NCBI GenBank assembly: GCA_027604685.1
Contig: JADHYX010000343.1
Coordinates: 688 to 24,225 of the forward strand
Direction of reading: 5' to 3'
Length of the DNA: 23,538 bases
Source: Lobulomyces angularis
Taxonomy: Eukaryota > Chytridiomycota > Chytridiomycetes > Lobulomycetales > Lobulomycetaceae
Position numbers and translations under genes: made by a program. Position 1 is the first letter of the stretch. The number at the start of each line of letters is the position of its first letter. Under the pieces are notes generated by a model, which was given only the letters and a program-made list of their open reading frames with translations, was not told the DNA's origin and ran no database searches. This document shows, one piece after another, positions 9,967 to 20,796 of this stretch.

Positions 9967-11233
9967 ATGATCAAATCGCTCGCCTCTTTAAATATCATCG
10001 TCTCTCTCTTCAGCTCCATCTTCTTGATCTTCTACTTCCTCTTACATCCCCTTCTAAGACCACTACTAATTTTATATTTTTGCTACACTCTGTTCTTCTC
10101 TACTTCTCCATTTAAAGGTGGTCGGAAAAGAAATAATCTTTTTATCAATATTATCGACAAAATTTTTTTTATGAAGTACTTTTTAAATTATTTTCCCATG
10201 ATTTTAAGAAAAGAAGTGGATTTCAACGTTGAAGATGGACCTTTTTTAATGGGTTTGCATCCTGTACGTAATTAATTTCTGAATTACGTTGAAAACTACA
10301 TTATATAACAATTTTTATAAATTTTTGTGAGTTTGTGTATTGAATTTTTATTTTATTTTTGTATACAGCACGGTGTCTTGGGATATTCTCATTTAGCTTT
10401 GTTTACTAGCAATCATTCAAATTATACTGAACTATTCCCCAAAATTAAAATGCACATCGGGTAAGGCAATTTAAATTCTTTTTTTTTCGGAAGTTGTTAA
10501 CACTGATTTTTTTAAAATAGCACATTGAATGTCAATCTTATTGCACCATTTCTACGAGAAACACTGTTAACAAGAGGATTTATATCCGTTAACAAAGGCT
10601 CCATAACCCATACCCTTAACGAATCAAAAAATAATGCAGTAGGAATAATTATAGGTAATCTTTACTAACTTTGATATTAACATTATATCTTACAGGGGGA
10701 GCCAAAGAATCCTTATATGCTGTACCTGGAAGAAACACTGTGGTGTTAAAAAATCGAAAGGGATTTGTAAAACTAGCTATCGAAAATGGTGCTTCTCTCG
10801 TTCCAGTGTATAGTTTTGGTGAAAATAATTTATATAAGCAAGTCCAAAATTCTACATTGAAAAAGATTCAGGATTACTTGACTAAATATTTGAGTTTTGC
10901 CCCAGTCATTTTTTATGGACGGTAATAATTTTTTTACAATTTTCACAACTCAACTTTATTATTATATTCGTTTATCTATTAGCTGGGGAACTCCTATGCC
11001 GTTTAAAAGAAGTGTGGTTTCTTGTGGTAACTGAAAATAGAATCTTTCAAAAAAATTTTAAAGATTTTTTAATTTTAGTTGGCAGTCCTATTCCAGTAAA
11101 AAAAAACGAGAATCCAACAAAGGAAGAGATAGACTTTTATCACCAGGAGTATATCAAAGGTTTAACAGATCTTTTTAACAAATACAAAAACAAGTTTGAT
11201 CCCGACAGGTTAGAAGATCTTGTAATACTGTAG
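9967..11233 (+). CDS. DGAT2-family acylglycerol acyltransferase
   Basis: Acyl-CoA:mono- or diacylglycerol acyltransferase making triacylglycerol at the ER or lipid droplet. Six exons (9967-10263, 10369-10460, 10521-10654, 10696-10921, 10983-11026, 11079-11233) encode 315 aa, normal for DGAT2/MOGAT. Residues about 7-45 are a hydrophobic hairpin of two membrane segments. The catalytic HPHG is at residues 98-101 and is split by the first intron exactly between HP and HG. GGAKES is at 175-180 (family GGAxEA). [24 protein letters not shown] is the glycerol-acyltransferase block. [23 protein letters not shown] matches the family region ending VVGKPIPV. The 44-base fifth exon and 52-base fifth intron are supported by phase and homology. 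Substrate choice (mono- versus diacylglycerol, or wax) cannot be read from sequence, so no symbol is given. Confidence 0.92.
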
Positions 11234-11575
11234 TTATTTTAAGTAACAAAATCTAATTGTTAATAATATATATAATTTAAAGAATTTTTTGAAATTCTTA
11301 ATTCAATCTTATTTGAATTTAATTGCTATAAACCAAACCATTTTCCAAAAACTAATTTGTACAGTTTTGAAATTCAATCAGTTGTTAGATTTCATTTTTT
11401 ACAGTCATATAAAAAAAGGGAGTTCTTAGCATTTTCAGCATTCATTACTTTTTTTAAGAATTATTAATGAAGAAGAAATAACAGGAACAAAGGTAACTTT
11501 TTTTTTTTTTTCTACAAAAATTCGAAAAATTTTTTTTTTTTTTTTTTGAAAAAAAAAATTTTTAATTAATACATT
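11234..11575. other. Intergenic between acyltransferase and Rab7 genes
   Basis: 3' flank of the acyltransferase and promoter of the Rab7 gene, both on the plus strand. The part nearest Rab7 has T runs near 11500-11511 and 11530-11547. No open frame or structure of note. Confidence 0.5.
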
Positions 11576-12516
11576 ATGACAAAAAAAACCTTGTTAAAAG
11601 TAATCATTTTAGGAGATAGTGGGTATAATAAAATTTTTTTTTTTTTTTTAAAAAATACTTTTTTTTCTCTATAAAATAATTTATTACTTTTTAAAATAAA
11701 AGTGTTGGGAAAACATCTTTGATGAACCAGTATGTAAATAAAAAATTTTCAAATAGCTACAAAGCTACCATTGGTGCAGATTTTTTAACTAAGGAAGTTC
11801 AAGTGGATGATAGAACAGTGACGATGCAAATTTGGGACACTGGTAGTCAAAGAACAGTCTAAAAACTTTTCCTTGCTAGTTATTTAACTGTTAAAAAAAA
11901 ATTATTTTAGCTGGTCAAGAGAGATTTCAATCACTTGGTGTGGCTTTTTATAGAGGAGCTGACTGTTGTGTTTTAGTTCATGACGTAACTAATATAAAGT
12001 CCTTTGATACACTTGAGAGTTGGAGAGATGAATTTTTATTGCAAGCCAGTCCGAGGGATCCTGACAACTTTCCATTTGTTGTATTGGGAAACAAGGTTGA
12101 TGTTGGGGATCAAAGGAGACAGGTTTTTTTTATTAAATTTTTTTTTTTTTACACACATTTCATAGGTAACAAAAAATAGAGCACAAAATTGGTGTCAGCA
12201 GAAAGGAAATATACCAGTATGTATAGAAGAAATAATAAAGATAAAAAAATATTTTTGTTTTTTAACAACACATTCTTACTGCACTATAGTATTTTGAAAC
12301 TTCAGCTAAGGATTCTACCAATGTTGAAGAGGCTTTTAAAACCATTGCGAAAAATGCCTTGTTACAAGAAAGTGATGTTGAACTGTAAGTAAATTACACA
12401 TTTAAAAAAAAAGTATTAATTTAAAAAAAAAAATAAATAATAGTTATGGAGATTTTACAGAACCTATTAAAATTGGGGAAGATAACGAAGCTCAAGCTTC
12501 CTCGTGTAGTTGTTGA
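11576..12516 (+). CDS. RAB7: Small GTPase Rab7/Ypt7
   Basis: Late endosome and vacuole/lysosome fusion GTPase, the effector anchor for HOPS. Six exons (11576-11622, 11703-11842, 11911-12122, 12166-12216, 12290-12384, 12444-12516) encode 205 aa. P-loop GDSGVGKT is at residues 13-20, switch II DTAGQE at 61-66, NKVD at 123-126 and ETSAK at 153-157. The Rab7-specific stretches [32 protein letters not shown] and [15 protein letters not shown] are nearly identical to human Rab7. It ends ASSCSC, with C203 and C205 in the CxC motif for double geranylgeranylation. Introns cut after GDSG and inside the DTA codon. The stop is TGA at 12514-12516. Very secure call. Confidence 0.97.
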
Positions 12517-13089
12517 GATAGTTTGTTAAAGATTAAAAAAAAAAGAAAATCGGCGCTGATAGAAAAAAATAGTATTATAAAAAATTAGTATTATAATTTT
12601 AAAAACTTTTTTTTTTTTTATGATTTTTCTGTTTTATTATTTGTTTTCTACTTTTGTATTATATATTTTAGTTAAAAAAAAGTAAAATAATGAATATTTG
12701 AAAACCGAAAAAATAATAAACCTTTCAAAAAGCATTCTTTATTTTTTTCTATTTTAATCTTTTCATGATATATTACAATTATTTCTGGTACAAAATTTAG
12801 AGAAAAAAAATAAAAAAAATACTGATTATTTTAGTTAATATTGCATTTCCCTGATATTTAAAACAGGAACCTCGGATAGGAATATCAGAAACAACCTGTA
12901 AAGTTTTTTCCATTGACTCAGATAACAAAAATAAAAAAAATTAAAATAAAAATGTATATCAATTTAATATTAATTTTCTTTAGAAACTGTAAAAAATTAA
13001 TACATTATATCAAAAATAAAAATAAAAAAAATTAAAAGTTAAAAAATTATATGATAACTATCAACTAAAAATGGGTAAAACTTAAAAAA
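12517..13089. other. Spacer between convergent Rab7 and ALDH6-type genes
   Basis: Shared 3' flank, mostly A/T runs. A better-composed patch at 12797-12916 is open on the minus strand for 40 codons and may be an alternative last exon of the dehydrogenase gene (see findings). An 8-base inverted repeat, CTGATATT at 12851-12858 and AATATCAG at 12881-12888, lies inside it. Confidence 0.5.
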
Positions 13090-15456
13090 TTAACTCATCC
13101 AAGATTTCTAAAAGGAAAATAAATAAAAAATTAATAAGAATAAATAAAAAAAAAATATTTTTAATTACCTCACTTGGAGGTGCCCATTTAGTAGTAATTT
13201 TAATTCTCTGTGTGAAAAAATCGATCCCTCCTTCTCCAGTTATATCAGATTCACCTAAAAAAATATTTAAAAAAAATTTATATTTGTTCTTATAAAATTA
13301 GTTTACCACCAAATTTCGACATATTTATACCACCGAATGAGAAAGGTTCACTACAAAAAAAAAAACAAAAAAAAAAAATTTAAAAAAAAAAAAATTAAGT
13401 TGAAATTACCGAGGAACTGGAACACCAATGTTTACACCGAGCATACCAGCTGAAAATCTCTTTGTAAACCATTCAGCAACTCCTCCATTAGATGTGTAAA
13501 TGCATGCTTTATAGAAATAACATTGCTTTAAACAAAAAAAAAAAAAAAAATTTACCAGCATTTCCATATGGATTGGCATTTTCAAATTCTATAGCTTCTT
13601 CTTTGGTTGCCACTTCCAAAATACTGATAACTGGTCCAAAAATTTCATCGTGAAGTGCTCTATCATTTTTATTCTTATGAAGAATAACTGTTGGACCAAT
13701 CCAGAAACCTTCGTTACTGTTACCAAATGGTTTTCTACCATCAAGTAAAATTTTAGCCCCAGAAGCTTCACTTTCATTTATGTATTTTAAAATTTTTTCT
13801 TTGGAAGCGAGATCTATAACAGGTCCCATCTGACCATTACCACTGCCAGGTGTCAGCATGGATGCTCTTTGCACGATTTCGTCTAAAAGTACAGGCTGGC
13901 TTCCAATGGTAAGTAAAACAGAAGCAGCCATGCAACGTTGTCCAGAGCACCCAGTAAAAGAATTCACAACATCTACAGAATGGGAATAAACAACTCTGCC
14001 AAAATTTTTATGGAGTTACCTTGTGCCGTCATTTCAATAATAGCGTCAGGAGCAGCTACTAAATGATTCTTAGCACCTCCTAGGGCTAAAACACGTTTGT
14101 TTAAATTACGACATCTTTTTGACACAATTTCCGCAACATGAGATGTACCAACAAATGTAACAGCTTTAATATCAGGATGATCACAAATTGCAAGAACAGC
14201 TTTATTTTTTTTAAGGTAGCGTTTAGTGAGAAAAATTTTTCACACGGTATTTTTTAAATGTATGCTACCTTCTGCTGTTCCATTTACTAGATTGATAACA
14301 CCATTGGGTAATCCAGCTTCTTTAAACAGTTCCATAACTTTATTCATTGTAAGAGGTACCTTTTCACTAGGTTTTATAATCATCGTGTTACCAGTAGCAA
14401 GAGCAATAGGTATTGTCCTGAAAGAATAAATATTACGATTTATTTCTAAACTAAATAGTAATTACCAAAATGGAACCATGAAGGGAAAATTAAAGGGCAC
14501 TATTGAGGCAACAACACCAACAGGCTGTAAATATTTAAAAGTTAAAATATTATTCCAAGAAATCTTAATATACCTTTTTACTATCATTACATTGAACTCC
14601 ACGACTAACTTCCAACCACTTTCCTAAAAATGTTTTAAATTTTTTTTTTTTAATAGATAAAAAATAATTTTTACCTTGAATTAATTGTGGCATAGACAAA
14701 CTGTATTCTACGGTTTCATTTCCTTTAGCAATTTCTGCCAAAGCTTCGGATTTGGTCTTTCCATGTTCTAAAACTATTATATCAGCGAGCTCTTCGGAAT
14801 GCTTTATCACTTAAATAACAATTTATTTAATATAAAGTAAAAAATTCTATTTACCAAGTTGATGGAACCTAATTAATATTTGAACTCTACTTTTAACAGT
14901 CAAATTAGACCAAGATTCGAAAGCTGCCTTAGCACTGAAAATATTTAAATTTTTTGAAAAACTATAAACAAATTAGAAATTTACCTTTTAACGGCAATTT
15001 CAACGTCCGTTTTATTAGAAAGTGGACAATAAGAAATTATTTCGCCATTACTTGGACTGCAAACGGGAATAAACGTTTTCGGATCATTTAATTTTTGTAG
15101 ATCCCAATTTTCTACATAAAATTTATTTTATTATATTGAATTTATATTTCTTACCATTAGCAACATGTGAACCGTTAATGTAGTTTTCTAAAATAAAAAT
15201 AAAAAAACAGATGTGTAAATGGAATTTTTATAAAAGAACTACAAAAGAGGTGAATTTTAATATAAGTTAAAGATGCATAATGATACATTAGAAAAATAGT
15301 TAAAAACAAAAAAAGGTTTTTTCTATAAAATGTATAAAAGAGTCGAAACAGGGAAATTGTGTGGTGGTTTATAGAGAAGGGAAAAAAAAAAGATAATTGT
15401 TTTTAAAAATTATTACCTAAAGGTTTCGAAGCATACTTTAGCTGTTGGGTTTGCAT
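13090..15456 (-). CDS. ALDH6A1: Methylmalonate/malonate-semialdehyde dehydrogenase, CoA-acylating
   Basis: Converts methylmalonate or malonate semialdehyde plus CoA and NAD+ to propionyl- or acetyl-CoA, in valine and pyrimidine breakdown. Fourteen exons: 15456-15417, 15187-15155, 15111-14985, 14934-14855, 14809-14675, 14633 region corrected to 14623-14574, 14524-14466, 14417-14269, 14199-14020, 13972-13556, 13506-13410, 13350-13307, 13254-13169 and 13107-13090, giving 504 aa. Diagnostic residues: [18 protein letters not shown] at 265-270 (Asn where other ALDHs have the catalytic Glu, typical of this subfamily), the nucleophile C298 in [20 protein letters not shown], and the C-terminal [12 protein letters not shown]. 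Only about 13 residues precede the first conserved block (NYINGS) and no clear mitochondrial presequence is visible. The last exon (KSWMS, stop) is the least certain. A TTGGGCC pair lies upstream. Confidence 0.94.
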
Positions 15457-16475
15457 TTTGAAGGTGCTGTTTTTGTTGAATAAATTTATGAAATTTTCTT
15501 TTTAGTATTTGGCCCAAAATGTTTAAAATGTTTGTGGAGAATCCGGGCCCAAGCTTTGTATCTCAGCCGAAGTCAAAAACTTAAAATCCTCGATCGCAAA
15601 AACACGAACAGAAAAATAAAAAACCTTGAGTTCCTCGCTCAGTACTTCTCAATCAAGTAGACAAAAACAGGTCCAAATTGTCATATATCACCAGTATATT
15701 ACAATACAAACAGTTTTATAAAGTATTTGTAGTTTTACTCATTTTTGTATACTGGCTTGGAGATACTTCATTTTTTCATAAGAAATGATGAGATGATACT
15801 GTTTATGGTTTGTTGCGCTGCCACAGCGAAAAATAATCAACAAACGAATAATTTACTTATCAAGATTATGGAATCGAGATGATGCAGCTACTTAAACCAA
15901 AGATATGTAGTCATCTCATTTTTATGAGGTAATATTCCTAGCTAGTTTTCGCTAGCTCTACCCAAATGGTACAAAAAGCAGGTATATTGTACAATAAAAA
16001 AATTACAGCTCACAATAAGAACTAAGTTATGTACTAAACTTTGCCTTTTCAATATACAGATTTTAAACAAACTATGGTAGTACTTTGCACAAAAAATCCT
16101 AATTAGAAGTTTACTTTACTTATTCAAGTGTGATTACTTAAAGTGAAATTATTGTTTGAAAAATTCCGTATAATGCAAGTTCTTCTTACAAAGATTATCT
16201 TTGTACTTAATGTGATACTATAAAAAAAATAATACGAAGGTATCAAAAGTGTCATCAAAGGGCAGTAATATTAAGCCAACTACAGAATATTTCTTCCAGC
16301 AATTTAAATCTCAAATTAATGGTTAATAAGTCAAATTAAAATATAGAATATTTCATTGTATATATACATTTTTCAGTGATAATTCTCTTTTTTTTTTTTT
16401 TTTATAATTTCTAGAACAATCTACAGATATAAAAATAAAAACTAGTAAAATAAAAGATTTATTAAAAAAAAAAAA
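15457..16475. other. Divergent intergenic region, ALDH6-type and metacaspase genes
   Basis: About 1 kb between head-to-head genes. It holds the TTGGGCC pair near the dehydrogenase, a 6-base stem with 6-base loop (AGCTAG 15940-15945, CTAGCT 15952-15957), and a 12-base palindrome TATTGTACAATA at 15985-15996. The middle 700 bases have few homopolymers but no open frame that I can link to a gene. Confidence 0.5.
15511..15552. promoter_or_regulatory. TTGGGCC motif pair upstream of ALDH6-type gene
   Basis: On the plus strand GGCCCAA occurs at 15511-15517 and 15546-15552, so TTGGGCC reads toward the gene. They lie 55-96 bases upstream of the ATG at 15456. Contexts ttttgggccaaatac and gcttgggcccgg closely match the two sites upstream of the URC4-like gene. 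Confidence 0.45.
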
Positions 16476-18241
16476 ATGTCAAAGCCAACTTCAAAATTTG
16501 AACCAGTTCACATTCCAACTCCTATTAAATTATCAAATCAAGTTCAAACCAACCCTGTAAGCTTTAGTATTTCATTTAATGTTTTAATTTTAGTTGCATA
16601 AATAGAAAAAATGGGATCCATTAACTAACAAAAAAGAATCACCTGTAATCCCGGAAGCTCCCACTAAAGTTATACCTGAAAATGTTATAGAAAGGTCTGC
16701 TGCACCTCCTTCTCTCCCTCAGAAAACTATTGTTGCCACTCAGCAAGCAATAAAATCTTCGGTATTAGAAAATAATGATCCATCTTCCAGGTTTGGTTTT
16801 TCCAATAGTTTTTTCAACCAAACTTTTGAAACCAGTACAACTATCACAAAAAATTTGGTAAAATCTGATAACGATAAATCAAATACCACAATTTCTTCCT
16901 CATCCACTACAACTACTACCACAAAAATAACAAAAAGTAAATTGGTTTCAACGAATTCCACCTCTACCTTTAGTGGAAAGAGCAATGTTGCTAAGGACAC
17001 AAATACCTTAAAAATTGAAGAAATTTTTGATGACTTAAACTTAAAACATCCCGCCTTATCCGAAAATAAAAAGCAACCTGTTCTTAACAATTTTTCTACT
17101 AAGGCAACCACTCTATCACAAAACACTTCGGTGAAGGTAGCCCCATCAGTTGTTGTACCTCCACCTCCACCACCACACAAAAGTTCTACCTCTGGTATGC
17201 AACCACCGAAGATGAATACTACCTCCGCATCCACTGCAAATTTTTTAACAGGTATTTTTATATATTGTAAAGATCACTCAACTATTAAATTATCTTGCTA
17301 TATTCAACTTTCAAGGTGGTAAAAAAGCATTATTAATAGGAATAAACTACACAGGACAAAAAAATCCATTATCTGGTTGTCAAAATGATGTAAAAAATTT
17401 AAAAACTTACCTCAACTTAAATGAAAAAGATTTAATGACATTGACAGACAATCATTCAACGGCACATCTTAAACCAACCAAAAAAAATATACTAATGGGT
17501 ATAGATTGGTTAAAGAAAGATGCAAAAATTGGAGACCAGCTCATTTTTCATTTTTCTGGTCATGGAGGACAAATTAAATGTACTGAGGACGAATATGAAG
17601 AAGACGGGTTTGATGAGGTAATATTTCCTTTGGATTATGAAGCTGCTGGCTGCATTGTTGATAATGATCTGTATAAAGTTTTGGTAAAGGATTTACCAAC
17701 AGGTTTTACAAAAATTTCGTATTACTTATATATAATTTTTGGAAACAGGGGTTCATTTAACAGCAATATTTGACAGTTGTCATAGTGGAAGTATTCTAGA
17801 TTTGCCATATGAATACAATTTAGAACAAAAGCGATTTACTGCCATTAATTCTACAAAAGCCAAAAAATTTGATTCAGGTTGGTCAATGAATAAAAAGGAT
17901 AACATTGGTTCACATCAAGAAAAAGCGCCAAGTTCTGTCAACTTAGGAACTGTAATTTGTTTAAGCGGTTGTAAGGATTCTCAAACCTGTTCAGATGTGA
18001 AATATTTAGGTATCTTAATTTTACTCAATTTTTTAAAAAAAAAACTTTTGAAGGAACTGCTGGTAAAGAAGCCACAGGAGCAATGTCAAATGCATTACTT
18101 ACTACTCTCAAAGCAAACCCTAATCAATCGTACTCCGAAATGTTAAATAGCTTGAAAGTTATTCTTGAAGGAAAGTTTAATCAACTACCTCAGCTGTCTT
18201 GTAGTAGTCCTATTGATGTTAATAAAAAGTTTTCCTTATAA
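16476..18241 (+). CDS. Type I metacaspase
   Basis: Calcium-dependent Arg/Lys-specific cysteine protease of the caspase fold, linked in fungi to proteostasis, ageing and cell death. Five exons (16476-16556, 16606-17251, 17316-17702, 17749-18009, 18054-18241) encode 520 aa. Residues 1-242 are a long disordered Ser/Thr/Pro/Lys-rich prodomain with a Thr run near 150 and a Pro run (PPPPPP) near 212; the LSD1-type zinc finger of plant type I enzymes is absent. The catalytic domain starts at GGKKALLIGINYTGQ (residue 243). Catalytic His325 lies in FHFSGHGGQ and Cys382 in IFDSCHSGS. The acidic EDEYEEDGFDEVIFPLDY matches the region used for calcium activation. The tail KEATGAMSNALLTTL matches the small-subunit end. 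The splice acceptor at 16604-16605 is chosen because the nearer upstream AG leads to an immediate stop. Confidence 0.95.
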
Positions 18242-19010
18242 AATTATAAAAAAAATGGAGTATTTTGTTAAATGCTTAGTCAATTTAATTTAGTTTTATA
18301 ATACCTTTTGGAATTTTTTTTTTATTTTTTTTAATTTGAAAACCGATAAATTTTAAGAAAAATTTTTTTTTTCTTTTTCATGAGAATTTATTCAATTGGG
18401 AGCGTACAATATTCATCTATTTATTAGAATTAATAATAATTAAGTTTAGTAGATAGCAATATGGTTTTGTTGTGTATGATCACTCCAATGCGAGGAGTGC
18501 CTGTTCTCGCTGTAGTGAAACATTTTGTTTTTATAAAGAAGTATTGAACTCATTCACACTTTCCACAGATTTCTTAAACCTTTTTTTTTTGTTTAGATTT
18601 CTATTATATAATATATATATATGAAGTAGAAGTAGAAGTAGAAGTTGTTTATTCAGTTCATTATTATTGAATTTGCAAATATTTGTTACAAAAAGGCGAC
18701 ATTAAAAGTTGTGTTCACATTCTAAAAAAACAAAAAAGTGGAAAATGTTAAATTCTTATGCGTAATAGAACTAGAAAAAACAAAAGCTTTTTGTTTTGAG
18801 GTAAAAAGGAAGAACAGTTTTTGACAAAAATGCTCAATAATGTAAAATTTCTCAATTCTTTCCAATCAAAAATAGAATTATCTCTATTTAATAACAAATT
18901 CTACTTGATTAACTAATTTTATTTATATAAATAGCCTATAAAATGTTAGCATTTTCTTCATAAAATAAAAATTAATACTAAATAAAAAATAGAAATTATA
19001 CAAAAATAAA
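18242..19010. other. Intergenic between metacaspase and subtilase genes
   Basis: Promoter side of the subtilase. It contains a small hairpin (CACTCC 18481-18486, GGAGTG 18494-18499, 7-base loop) followed by a GC-richer stretch to about 18520. A TA tract (18604-18622) and a hexamer repeat also lie here. The hairpin patch does not match any tRNA, 5S or spliceosomal RNA I know. No protein-coding gene seen. Confidence 0.5.
18604..18645. repeat. TA tract followed by (GAAGTA)n microsatellite
   Basis: An alternating TA tract at 18604-18622 is followed by GAAGTA three times plus a partial fourth copy (GAAGT) at 18623-18645. A simple repeat likely to vary between strains. Confidence 0.85.
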
Positions 19011-20475
19011 ATGAACTTTTTAAAACATGCTTCACTTTTACTACTTTTAAGCACTACCCTTGCAGCACCTAGTGCTACCACAGGTGTTGAAAACCAATAC
19101 ATCATTAAACTCAAATCTGAAGTTGCTGCTCTTACTGGGAATGTTTTGGACTCTCACTTGTCCTGGTTAGATGAAGTTTTATCAAGACATTCTGACACAA
19201 ATAGTCTTCTTCCAAATGCAAAATCTGCTGTCCTTCATAAATATGTAAATTGTTACCGAAAATGAAGCTGTTTTATTAATTTTAAAAATAATATGTGAAA
19301 TAGGGAAATCTGGGAAGTGGGTTTACTGGTTATGCCGTGAAAGCTTCAGATGCAGTTCTCGAAGAAATTAGACAAAACAGTCAAGTAGAATATGTTGAAG
19401 CTGATGCCATTGCTACTGCTATTGGATGGCCTACCCCAAAACCAACTAGCACTGCTACTTCAACTTCTACTGTTACTTCAACCCCAACACCAGGTCCCTC
19501 TGATGTTACTTGGGGTATTGACAGAGTTGATCAAAGAAATTTACCTTTGAATGGAAAATACAGTCCAAGTGGAACTGGTGCTGGAATTACTGTTTACGTT
19601 ATTGACACTGGTATCACCGCGGGTCACCCTCAATTTGAAGGTAGAGCTTCTGAAGGTGCTTACTTTGCTGAAAATGATGCTAAAGATGGAAATGGACGTA
19701 AGATAAACTTTACTAATGTACTAACACGATTTATTGATATCTTAATAAAAAAAGATGGTACTCATTGTGCTGGAAGTGTTGCATCAAAGGATTACGGAGT
19801 TGCAAAAGCAGCAAAAGTTGTTGGTGTCAAAGTATTAGGTGCAAATGGTTCTGGTACTAACTCAGGAGTTATTGCAGGTATTAACTGGGTTGCTCAGCAA
19901 GCTACCCCTGGTAAAAGTGTTGCTTCTATGTCCCTTGGAGGAGGAAAAAGTCAAGCAGTTGATGATGCTGTCAACTCTGCAGTTGCTAAAAATATTCCTT
20001 TCGCTGTTGCTGCCGGAAACAGTAACGGAGTAGACTCTTGTAATGGTTCTCCAGCTGGTGCTTCTGGTTCGTTTACTGTTGCTGCTTCTGACAAAAATGA
20101 TAAAAAAGCTTCCTTCTCTGATATTGGACCTTGTATTGAAATTGGTATTTATAATTTCAAAAAATTTTTTTTAATTTTTTTTGCTAATTAAACAGTTGCT
20201 CCTGGTGTCGATATTACCTCCACATGGATTAACAACGGAATAAAGACAATTTCAGGAACTTCCATGGTATAAGCATACTATGATAGAATATTAATCATGT
20301 ATTAATTGTTTAGGCTACTCCTCACGTCGCAGGTGGTTTTGCTGTTCTCTTAAGTCAACAGTCCTTCTCCTCTGCTCAAGCTGCTTATGACGCTTTACTG
20401 CTAAAGAGTACACCTGGTAAAATAACTGGTCTTCCAGCAGATACTGCTAATAGGTTTCTATATGTTGGTGCATAA
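19011..20475 (+). CDS. Secreted subtilisin-like serine protease (proteinase K type)
   Basis: Extracellular endopeptidase, family S8A. Five exons (19011-19244, 19304-19697, 19755-20144, 20196-20266, 20314-20475) encode 416 aa. Residues 1-18 are a signal peptide (basic start, LLLLL core, cleavage likely after TLA). An inhibitor_I9 propeptide follows (QYIIKLK to VEYVEADA, about 28-112). Next is a Thr/Ser/Pro linker (about 121-143), then the mature enzyme from about 145. The triad is Asp179 (VYVIDTG), His210 (GHGTHCAG) and Ser362 (GTSMATPHVAG); the oxyanion Asn is in AVAAGNSN. The intron 19698-19754 splits the His210 codon. It is 57 bases with no in-frame stop, so reading through it hides the true motif. 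AATAAA at 20496-20501 follows the stop by 20 bases. A role in feeding or host invasion is inference. Confidence 0.95.
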
Positions 20476-20796
20476 TTTCATATTAGTCAGAAGTAAATAA
20501 ACCTTTTCTAAATTAGAATTTTTCTTTTCTATTTTTAATTTTTTTGGATCCTTTTTTTAAAAGCACACAATAAACTATACAATAAAAGAATATACAGAAT
20601 TAGTAGTATTAATTATGACCTTTTTTTTGCTGCATTTGAAATAATAAAATAAAATAAACTACAAAAAAAATTTAAAATGGAGTTTTAAGTATGACAGATG
20701 AAAAGAATTCCATTTTCAAAAATGTTACAACATAATTTAAAATATGATTTGATAAAAAAAACTAGGATATTAAAAATTATACAAATAATTCTAATC
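20476..20796. other. Spacer between convergent subtilase and NOSIP genes
   Basis: 320 bases of A/T-rich shared 3' flank with AATAAA-like signals on both strands. No open frame or repeat of note. Confidence 0.55.

Noticed and set aside
16740..17234. 164-codon open frame on the minus strand
   Set aside because: It lies entirely antisense to the low-complexity prodomain of the metacaspase; its Val/Gly/Phe runs are complements of Thr and Pro runs.
19839..20033. Leu/Val-rich frame inside the subtilase
   Set aside because: Out-of-frame shadow of conserved subtilase sequence.
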